Source of the DNA: Nitrososphaeraceae archaeon | Lineage (GTDB): Archaea; Thermoproteota; Nitrososphaeria; Nitrososphaerales; Nitrososphaeraceae | Direction of reading: 5' to 3' | NCBI GenBank assembly: GCA_025922735.1 | Contig: JAICHI010000088.1 | Location: forward strand, 1-5,592 | Length of the DNA: 5,592 bases | Part shown: positions 1 to 4,113 of the stretch, one piece after another | How the letters are laid out: each line of letters begins with the position of its first letter | Position numbering within the stretch: the first letter of the stretch is position 1 | Translations under genes and position numbers: made by a program | The notes under the pieces: model-generated | Told to the model about the DNA's origin: nothing | What the model saw: the letters and a program-made list of their open reading frames with translations, nothing else | Database searches by the model: none

Positions 1-416
1 AGCAGTTCGATGACTTCGAGCTGCTCCTTGAATTTTGTGACAGGCTTGCTGAACTCGATTCCAAAGTCAACTACGTTTTGGGCCTCACCAGCTCCAATAC
101 CAAGAATGCCTCTTCCTTGTGTTATCCTGTCAAGTGTGATGGTTGAAAGCGCGATAGCAGAAGGGTGTCTGCGGATTGCATCTGTAACGCATGCCCCAAG
201 CTCAACATTCCGGGTGACTGCGCCAAGTGCGGCAAGCATGAGCCATGCGTCGTTGACTATAGCATTCTTCCACTGAGGCACGTTGGAGTGATCCATGGCC
301 CAGATAGAGTCATAGTCTAGTCTGTCTGCCATCTGTGCAGCAGTCATGATCTGCTGTTCATCTAGTCCAAGGCGAGCAACATTGAGCCCCTGCGTAAACC
401 CAAATTTCATCTTCAA
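1..416 (-). CDS. Luciferase-like (LLM class) flavin/F420-dependent oxidoreductase, N-terminal part; 3' end beyond the left edge
   Basis: About 138 codons are present; family members usually have about 300-350, so the C-terminal half lies outside the window. Counting from the TTG at 416, visible landmarks are the first strand GFTQGLN (6-12), the second strand with DSIWAMDH (36-43), TRNVELGACVTD (68-79), then RRHP (82-85), TLDRITQGR (94-102) and GIGAGE (106-111). This run is typical of the bacterial-luciferase TIM-barrel superfamily, which includes methylene-tetrahydromethanopterin reductase and F420-dependent dehydrogenases. An F420 cofactor is inference from the archaeal setting; the substrate cannot be told from this half. 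Start choice: AAGGAGG (426-432) ends 9 nt before the TTG at 416 but 15 nt before the ATG at 410. I prefer TTG; an ATG start would only remove two residues. The gene is divergent from the 114-aa gene at 505 and shares its promoter region. Confidence 0.88.
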   Translation of the reverse strand, partial: MKMKFGFTQGLNVARLGLDEQQIMTAAQMADRLDYDSIWAMDHSNVPQWKNAIVNDAWLMLAALGAVTRNVELGACVTDAIRRHPSAIALSTITLDRITQGRGILGIGAGEAQNVVDFGIEFSKPVTKFKEQLEVIEL

Positions 417-425
417 TTTACAAAT

Positions 426-432
426 CCTCCTT
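426..432 (-). promoter_or_regulatory. Shine-Dalgarno site of the luciferase-like gene
   Basis: The minus strand reads AAGGAGG, a strong match to the 16S rRNA 3' end. Nine bases separate it from TTG (416) and fifteen from ATG (410), so it favours the TTG start. It is the only clear Shine-Dalgarno site before a gene start in this window; the other main genes seem to have very short leaders or none. Confidence 0.6.
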
Positions 433-442
433 AACCATTAGG

Positions 443-456
443 AGAAGGTACCTTCT
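443..456. promoter_or_regulatory. Perfect 14-bp palindrome, candidate operator
   Basis: AGAAGGTACCTTCT is its own reverse complement with no spacer. It lies between the shared TATA region and the Shine-Dalgarno site of the minus-strand gene, about where that transcript should start (roughly 22-25 bp from the TATA centre near 466). A dimeric repressor bound here would block that start site; for the plus-strand gene it lies just upstream of the TATA box. Operator function is inference from position and symmetry. Confidence 0.4.
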
Positions 457-457
457 T

Positions 458-483
458 TTCAATTTATAGTAAAATCAATTGAA
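458..483. promoter_or_regulatory. Overlapping divergent TATA boxes framed by a 7-bp inverted repeat
   Basis: The core has TTTATAGT on the plus strand (463-470) and CTATAAAT on the minus strand (469-462), so one AT-rich element could serve both divergent genes. Predicted plus starts near 491 give a leader of about 14 nt for the gene at 505; predicted minus starts near 441 give a leader that includes the Shine-Dalgarno site. The arms TTCAATT (458-464) and AATTGAA (477-483) flank the core and may be a second protein site, though such repeats are common in AT-rich DNA. Confidence 0.5.
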
Positions 484-504
484 GGATGTATTTTAAGTCT
501 TTGA

Positions 505-849
505 ATGCTAGAAGACCAAGTTTTTAACAATTTGCTACAGCTTTGTCAATATAATATATACAAAGTGTCAATACTGCTTGAATCACTATCTAAAATCGCA
601 ACTGTATTACAACACACAGCAGAAATGCTGGGGAGCAAAGATAGCGTTGATGACCAGTTCATGGAGATGATAGACGATCTTGTTGTGATGTCTGAGAAGG
701 ACTCTGAGTTAGCAGAAGGGCTGAAATGGATCGACTTCCAATCGCAAAGGAATGGTTTGACATTTTACGAGATGGCAATGATAATACTGAGAAAGCACAT
801 GGTTGAGAGGAGGGCCAAAGAGTGGCTCAAGGATAGGATCAACCAATAA
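505..849 (+). CDS. Hypothetical 114-aa helical protein
   Basis: I do not recognise this protein. It starts at ATG 505, directly after an in-frame TGA (502-504), so no longer start is possible, and ends in TAA. The translation looks mostly alpha-helical: a Leu/Ile-rich N-terminal part (residues 6-43), an acidic middle (46-72, including DDQFMEMIDDL), and a basic amphipathic C-terminal helix (87-112, including RKHMVERRAKEWLKDR). There is one Cys (14), no signal peptide and no convincing membrane segment, so it is probably a small cytosolic protein. The charge split, acidic centre then basic tail, would suit a binding or oligomerising role, but that is a guess. It has a TATA-like element about 35 bp upstream, and a hairpin begins 3 bp after its stop. 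That boxed-in layout and the protein-like composition argue for a real single-gene unit. Confidence 0.7.
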   Translation: MLEDQVFNNLLQLCQYNIYKVSILLESLSKIATVLQHTAEMLGSKDSVDDQFMEMIDDLVVMSEKDSELAEGLKWIDFQSQRNGLTFYEMAMIILRKHMVERRAKEWLKDRINQ

Positions 850-851
850 CA

Positions 852-885
852 ATTGTACTATTAGTAGTGGCGTACAATACCTTTT
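852..885 (+). terminator. Hairpin plus short T-run after the 114-aa gene
   Basis: ATTGTAC (852-858) pairs with GTACAAT (872-878) across a 13-nt loop, beginning 3 nt after the stop codon; TTTT follows at 882-885. A further T-run lies in GACTTTTTAGAG (near 910-920). Archaeal termination depends mainly on T-rich tracts, so the hairpin may act as a 3' end stabiliser instead. Confidence 0.4.
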
Positions 886-1020
886 GGAATCTTGCATCAT
901 TCTTTCTGCTGACTTTTTAGAGTAACCGGGAGTCGTTTTTGAAAATGAGATATGAGATAGGAGACGAAACGAAACATAGAGTACAAAGCTAGCATATTCT
1001 AGAATTAAGTTATTTCTGCC
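886..1020. other. Intergenic DNA without a recognisable gene
   Basis: I see no tRNA, conserved RNA or coding region here. There are T-runs on the plus strand near 913 and 937, short purine repeats near 947-975 (GAGATA twice, ACGAA twice), and a 10-bp palindrome ATTCTAGAAT at 996-1005. The genes on both sides point into this gap, so transcription from both directions probably ends in it. Confidence 0.4.
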
Positions 1021-1030
1021 TGCTCCGGTG

Positions 1031-1084
1031 TCGTTGCTGTTGCTGTTCTGTTAATCAGCAGTGGCGGCGGCTACAGCAGCTGCT
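1031..1084. repeat. Low-complexity GTT/GCT and GCN-rich tract beyond the citrate synthase stop
   Basis: The plus strand has two copies of GTTGCT followed by GTTCTG, then a GGCGGCGG stretch and a perfect 10-bp palindrome AGCAGCTGCT (1075-1084) touching the stop region of the citrate synthase gene. It is richer in GC than the flanking non-coding DNA. Read on the minus strand one frame back from the citrate synthase frame, it would encode an Ala-rich tail ending at 1051. Confidence 0.45.
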
Positions 1085-1085
1085 C

Positions 1086-2255
1086 TTACTTGCTTCTGCT
1101 TGAAATGGGCGTATACTCGCATCCCATTGGGCCGCAATACTTGCCGACGTAGACTGCCTTTGGACGATAGAGCGCAGGCTTAGGTGCGGCTTCGGCAAAC
1201 TTTTCCTCAATGACGTGGGCTGACCAACCTGCTATCCTTGAAGTTGCAAATATAGGCGTGTTAAGATCTATGGGGATCCCCATGCTATAGTATACTGAGG
1301 CGCTGTAAAGATCAACGTTTGGATATATTCCTTGGTGCTTATTCTCAAGCATCCATTTCTTTGTTGCTTCCTCTACGCGCCGGGTGATCTCATACCACTT
1401 GTTGTTCTTTTCGCGGCAGATTCGTGCCGACAGCCTCGCAAGAATGTCTGCCCGCGGGTCTGTCGTCCTGTAGACGGCGTGACCCATGCCCATGATCCTG
1501 CCGCCCGATTGGAGGCGGTTTGCAACCCACCTGTCGACGTTGGAAGGATCACCTATCTCAAGCAGCATTTTCATCACTTGCACATTTGCGCCGCCATGCA
1601 GCTCGCCAGAAAGTGCGCCTATAGCACCGCCGATACTGGCATATATATGTGCCCTAGTAGATGCTATCTCGCGAGCAGCAAATGTGGAGGCGTTAAAACT
1701 GTGTTCTGCATGCAAAATGAGGCAAATGTCCATTACCTTTGCCTCTTCAGGAGAGGGCTCGACTCCTCTAAGCATGTATAGAAAGTTGGCAGCATGGGAT
1801 ACTTTCTCAAGGGGATCAAGCACATGATGGCCGCTTCTAATCCGGTTCCAGGCGGAGACAATGGCAGGTATTTTAGCAATCAGTATGATTGCGCGCCTTA
1901 TATGGGCCTCTTTAGAGGCATCTTCTATATTGAGATCATAATCTGCCAGCTCTGACACACATGACTGCAGAATGTCCATCGGCTGTGCGCGTTTAGGTCT
2001 GTTCTTTAAGTTCTTTATGAGAGGCTCCGGTATTCCCCGCGCTTCTATCAGCCTGCGATTGAAATCCTTTAGCTGGTCTGCGGTTGGCAGCTCGCCAAAA
2101 AGAAGCAGGTAAGCACATTCCTCATAAGCTGAATGGTTGACAAGATCAAGAATGTCATAGCCTCGGTAGATAAGCTTGCCATTCTCGCCATCAATTGAGC
2201 ATATCTTGGTGTCTGCAACCTCAATGTTGCGAAGACCAATGTTGCGTGCATCCAT
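1086..2255 (-). CDS. gltA: Citrate synthase
   Basis: This enzyme condenses oxaloacetate with acetyl-CoA to citrate and CoA in the cytosol, the entry to the (often incomplete) TCA cycle that supplies 2-oxoglutarate in autotrophic thaumarchaea. It is full length at 389 aa; archaeal forms have about 370-390. The family path is visible: IDGENGKLIYRGYDI (21-35), LHAEHSFNASTFAAR (181-195), HGGAN with the expected substrate-binding His220, GMGHAVYRTTDPRAD (256-270) with His259 and Arg268, and NVDLYS (313-318) with the catalytic Asp315. SRIAGWSAH (339-347) carries another expected citrate-binding Arg. All three expected catalytic residues are present. A 2-methylcitrate synthase belongs to the same family and cannot be excluded by motif alone. 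The C-terminus has an unusual Cys-containing segment, KYCGPMGCEY (372-381). ATG at 2255 is supported by a TATA box 33 bp upstream; there is no Shine-Dalgarno site. The gene is monocistronic. Confidence 0.93.
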   Translation of the reverse strand: MDARNIGLRNIEVADTKICSIDGENGKLIYRGYDILDLVNHSAYEECAYLLLFGELPTADQLKDFNRRLIEARGIPEPLIKNLKNRPKRAQPMDILQSCVSELADYDLNIEDASKEAHIRRAIILIAKIPAIVSAWNRIRSGHHVLDPLEKVSHAANFLYMLRGVEPSPEEAKVMDICLILHAEHSFNASTFAAREIASTRAHIYASIGGAIGALSGELHGGANVQVMKMLLEIGDPSNVDRWVANRLQSGGRIMGMGHAVYRTTDPRADILARLSARICREKNNKWYEITRRVEEATKKWMLENKHQGIYPNVDLYSASVYYSMGIPIDLNTPIFATSRIAGWSAHVIEEKFAEAAPKPALYRPKAVYVGKYCGPMGCEYTPISSRSK

Positions 2256-2287
2256 TTATTGTAACAGTGTTAATTCCACCAAATTTC

Positions 2288-2295
2288 TATATAAA
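2288..2295 (-). promoter_or_regulatory. TATA box of the citrate synthase gene
   Basis: The minus strand reads TTTATATA, an excellent archaeal TATA box. With the usual distance of about 25 bp to the start site, transcription would begin near 2267, giving a leader of about 12 nt before ATG 2255. The complement, TATATAAA, could also work on the plus strand, but there is no convincing gene for it. Confidence 0.7.
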
Positions 2296-2491
2296 GTAAT
2301 GTTATTGTTGTCAAGTTATCACCTCAAGGAATCTAATATTGTAACGTAAACATGATTAGACCAGGTTCATCAAAATTCTGGGTCGATATTATCCTAATAA
2401 TGTAGCTGGGATTGATAATCATATTAATGTCAATTAAAGATGTATAGTAACTTTTTGCCATTGAATTACTGTGTCTCATATGTTGACTTCT
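2296..2491. other. AT-rich intergenic DNA with a possible broken membrane peptide
   Basis: No intact gene is supported here. On the plus strand, ATG 2352 opens a 17-codon reading frame ending at TAG 2403-2405. The same frame continues for 13 more codons to TAG 2445-2447. Around the first TAG the reading is strongly hydrophobic (WVDIILIM, stop, LGLIIILMSI), about the length of one membrane helix. This may be the remains of a small single-helix membrane protein, or chance, since AT-rich DNA often reads as Ile/Leu. I see no RNA gene. Confidence 0.2.
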
Positions 2492-2677
2492 TCATTTCAC
2501 TAAGAGAATTTTTCCATTGGAAAGTTTACCGACCTCGGTCCAACCATTTTTACTTAAATCTTTGACCTCCCTAGAGAACGCAATGGTAAATGATATACCA
2601 TTTGCCAGGATCGCTTTATCGACTTCTATCTCTGTATAATCAAAACCTGATAGAGTTATCTTGGAGACTACTGGCAT
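2492..2677 (-). CDS. Hypothetical 61-aa protein
   Basis: I do not recognise this protein. It runs from ATG 2677 to TGA 2494-2492. The composition is protein-like: alternating hydrophobic and polar residues that suggest beta strands (VVSKITLSGF 3-12, YTEIEVDKAIL 14-24, ISFTIAF 28-34), then a Lys/Gly-rich end (KNGWTEVGKLSNGKILLVK, 43-61) that looks like a beta hairpin. It has no Cys, signal peptide or membrane segment. No clear TATA box lies just upstream; instead its ATG sits inside the last codons of the 42-aa reading frame (10-nt overlap), so it is probably made from the same transcript by translational coupling. Function unknown; a small all-beta domain is the most I would infer. Confidence 0.55.
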   Translation of the reverse strand: MPVVSKITLSGFDYTEIEVDKAILANGISFTIAFSREVKDLSKNGWTEVGKLSNGKILLVK

Positions 2678-2796
2678 TCACTACTAAGATACTGTGAAAT
2701 TGATTCGTATTGTTCTAGTGCCGTTGCAGAAAGAATTGATTTCAGATAGTGCGTAGTATATCCTATTGCTAGATAGTTGATTCTTTCTGAAGCCAT
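2668..2796 (-). CDS. Hypothetical 42-aa small protein, upstream partner of the 61-aa ORF
   Basis: I translated this short frame by hand. It begins MASERINYLAIGYTTHYLKS and continues with SILSATALEQYESISQYLSS to end in ECQ and TAG (2670-2668). Two amphipathic helices are likely (residues 2-20 and 24-39), with one Cys near the end. Support for it being real: a TATA box at 2830-2837 lies 34 bp from ATG 2796, nearly the same spacing as at the citrate synthase gene (33 bp), and its 3' end overlaps the start of the 61-aa ORF by 10 nt in another frame, the usual layout of coupled archaeal genes. The alternating small and aromatic residues look less random than AT-rich noise. Function unknown; a two-component small-protein unit, such as a toxin-antitoxin-like or regulator pair, is possible but unproven. 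Confidence 0.45.
   Translation of the reverse strand: MASERINYLAIGYTTHYLKSILSATALEQYESISQYLSSECQ
2727..2789. repeat. Perfect 10-bp inverted repeat, extendable to a 15-bp RNA helix on the plus strand
   Basis: CAGAAAGAAT (2727-2736) is the exact reverse complement of ATTCTTTCTG (2780-2789). In plus-strand RNA the helix continues five more pairs inward through U-G, G-U, A-U, U-G and U-A (2737-2741 with 2779-2775), closing a 33-nt loop. In minus-strand RNA those three wobbles become A/C mismatches. The repeat lies inside the 42-aa frame, so it is either coincidental coding sequence, a structure in that mRNA, or an antisense RNA element. A 7-nt direct repeat AGATAGT (2744-2750, 2771-2777) lies across the loop and the inner 3' arm. 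Confidence 0.4.
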
Positions 2797-2829
2797 TAGT
2801 ACATCTTACTAGTGTGGTGTATATCTTGG

Positions 2830-2837
2830 TTTATAAG
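2830..2837 (-). promoter_or_regulatory. TATA box for the small-protein pair
   Basis: The minus strand reads CTTATAAA. Transcription would start near 2808, giving a leader of about 12 nt before ATG 2796. The box lies within a small inverted repeat, ATCTT (2823-2827) and AAGAT (2835-2839). The DNA between here and purM would then hold two divergent promoters. Confidence 0.45.
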
Positions 2838-2874
2838 ATCAGTCCTGTTATCGATTTGACGTTATTTCCACCGC

Positions 2875-2916
2875 AGGATAGGCAGATCAATTTGTATAAT
2901 TTATTTCTGCTATCCT
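2875..2916. repeat. Bulged hairpin upstream of purM
   Basis: AGGATAG (2875-2881) pairs with CTATCCT (2910-2916); after a one-base bulge (G2882), CAGA (2883-2886) pairs with TCTG (2906-2909), around a 19-nt loop containing TTTGTATAAT. This gives 11 pairs with one bulge. It lies between the divergent promoters of the small-protein pair and purM, and upstream of the predicted purM start site, so it would act at the DNA level unless a longer transcript exists. Confidence 0.3.
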
Positions 2917-2927
2917 CAGACAGAAAC

Positions 2928-2967
2928 AGTCCTCAATCCTGTAGATGTCATTATCATATAGTCCTCA
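2928..2967. repeat. Direct repeat AGTCCTCA, two copies 32 bp apart, upstream of purM
   Basis: AGTCCTCA occurs at 2928-2935 and 2960-2967, and a shorter AGTCCT at 2841-2846. The second copy ends 27 bp before the purM TATA-like box. The 32-bp spacing is about three helical turns, which would put both copies on one face of the DNA, as for an activator or repressor with two sites. Role inferred from position only. Confidence 0.3.
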
Positions 2968-2993
2968 TGTGAGACGCCAAGGGCATTAGTTAC

Positions 2994-3001
2994 TTATTAT
3001 A
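2994..3001 (+). promoter_or_regulatory. TATA-like box of purM
   Basis: TTATTATA ends 25 nt before the TTG at 3026. The expected start site (near 3022-3026) falls on or just before the start codon, so the transcript should be leaderless or nearly so, which fits the absence of a Shine-Dalgarno site. Confidence 0.55.
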
Positions 3002-3025
3002 CAGCAAGCCAACCAACTGCTGCAT

Positions 3026-4075
3026 TTGACCAAAGGAATAACTTACCGTGATGTCGGCGTCGATATAGATCGCATGCACAAGGGGCATAAGTCGATAGGA
3101 GAAATAATATCAGTGACACACAAGATGCTTGCAATTGGTAAAGTGACCTCTGGTTTTGGGCACTATGCTGGCCTTGTCAAATTAGCCCATGAGACTATTG
3201 CACTCCATGCTGACGGTGTTGGGACAAAAGTAATTGTTGCGCAGATGATGAACAAATTCAACACAATTGGCATCGATTGCATAGCTATGAACGTAAATGA
3301 TGTAATTTGCGTTGGTGCACAACCAGTCGCATTTATAGATTACATTGCTTTGCGCCATCCAAACGAATGGCTTTTGCAGGAGATAGCTCGAGGTCTAGTG
3401 AAGGGTGCTCAGCAAAGCAGGATGGCTATAGTAGGTGGCGAGACAGCCGTATTACGAGATATAATAGCGGGTGATAGTGAGAATGCCTTCGACCTTGCAG
3501 GAATGGTAATGGGAATTGTTAGGGGCAAGCCAATTCTTGGGAAAACGATCAAACCCGGTGACATTGTTTTGGGAGTTGAAAGCAGTGGACTCCACTCTAA
3601 TGGTTATACTCTTGCCCGGAAAGTTTTGCTTTCAAAATATGCAGTAGATGATTCCGCTGATCATCTTGTGCAGACAGTGGGTGAAGAGCTGTTGATGCCA
3701 ACTAGAATTTACGTAAGGCCTATAATTGATATTTTGAAGAAAAGGATACCTGTACAGGGCCTTGCAAATATCACTGGGGGAGGGTTTACAAAACTGCCTC
3801 GCCTAAATTCCAGAGTGAGATATGTTTTCGATAATCTTCCAGCACCCACAGGTATATTCAAGCAGATACAAGTTGATGGTAATATTGACAACAAGGAAAT
3901 GTACCGTACATTCAATATGGGAGTTGGTTTTTGCCTAATTGCTCCAAAGGCAAGTACCGATGACATCATTGGTGTTTTTGGAAAGCATAAGATGCGCTGC
4001 AAGGCTGTGGGCAAGATTGAGAAAGGTAGAGGTGAGGTTATTGCTAGACTAGATGGTAGAATGGAAACTCTATAA
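3026..4075 (+). CDS. purM: Phosphoribosylformylglycinamidine cyclo-ligase (AIR synthetase)
   Basis: This enzyme closes the imidazole ring in de novo purine synthesis: FGAM plus ATP gives AIR, ADP and phosphate, in the cytosol. At 349 aa it is the normal family length. Family signatures in order: ITYRDVGVDID (5-15), DGVGTK (63-68), IGIDCIAMNVNDV (81-93), GAQPVAFIDYIA (97-108), GGETA (137-141), FDLAGMVMGIV (155-165), SSGLHSNGYTLAR (186-198), ITGGGFTKLPRL (249-260) and EMYRTFNMGVGF (291-302). These cover the N-terminal ATP-binding and the C-terminal AIRS domains. The TTG start keeps the conserved GVDID; the first in-frame ATG (codon 17) would remove it, and an in-frame TAG at 2987-2989 limits extension. 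Oddity: the usual HITGGG reads NITGGG here (Asn248), so a normally conserved His is replaced. The gene is followed after 38 bp by elp3, which has its own TATA-like box, so the two may be separate units. Confidence 0.93.
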   Translation: MTKGITYRDVGVDIDRMHKGHKSIGEIISVTHKMLAIGKVTSGFGHYAGLVKLAHETIALHADGVGTKVIVAQMMNKFNTIGIDCIAMNVNDVICVGAQPVAFIDYIALRHPNEWLLQEIARGLVKGAQQSRMAIVGGETAVLRDIIAGDSENAFDLAGMVMGIVRGKPILGKTIKPGDIVLGVESSGLHSNGYTLARKVLLSKYAVDDSADHLVQTVGEELLMPTRIYVRPIIDILKKRIPVQGLANITGGGFTKLPRLNSRVRYVFDNLPAPTGIFKQIQVDGNIDNKEMYRTFNMGVGFCLIAPKASTDDIIGVFGKHKMRCKAVGKIEKGRGEVIARLDGRMETL

Positions 4076-4089
4076 ACAAAAATTAATAT
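4071..4089 (+). promoter_or_regulatory. TATA-like elements of elp3
   Basis: ATTAATAT (4082-4089) ends 25 nt before the TTG at 4114, the same distance as at purM. A second candidate, TATAAAC (4071-4077), overlaps the purM stop codon and would start a transcript near 4098. Either gives a leaderless or very short-leader elp3 mRNA. Confidence 0.45.
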
Positions 4090-4113
4090 TCGTTCTTCAC
4101 TGATTGTCCACAA

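Noticed and set aside
10..276. 88-codon plus-strand frame at the left edge
   Set aside because: It lies wholly antisense to the luciferase-like gene, whose frame carries the conserved motifs; the plus-strand translation has no protein-like pattern.
947..994. 15-codon plus-strand frame MRYEIGDETKHRVQS
   Set aside because: Too short, no promoter at a sensible distance, and built from short purine repeats.
996..1005. 10-bp palindrome ATTCTAGAAT
   Set aside because: Short, AT-rich and between two gene ends, with no promoter nearby; several such sites are expected by chance.
1332..1827. Two overlapping plus-strand frames (149 and 113 codons)
   Set aside because: Both are antisense to the most conserved part of citrate synthase, which explains their openness.
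2904..2926. TTTCTG / CAGAAA hairpin
   Set aside because: Only six pairs in AT-rich DNA, and it competes with the longer bulged hairpin at 2875-2916.
2678..3025. Possible tRNA or riboswitch between the small ORFs and purM
   Set aside because: No cloverleaf, T-loop or known riboswitch core could be found by eye; only the separate repeats listed are supported.
3709..4113. 134-codon minus-strand frame
   Set aside because: Antisense to the C-terminal half of purM, which has full family motifs.
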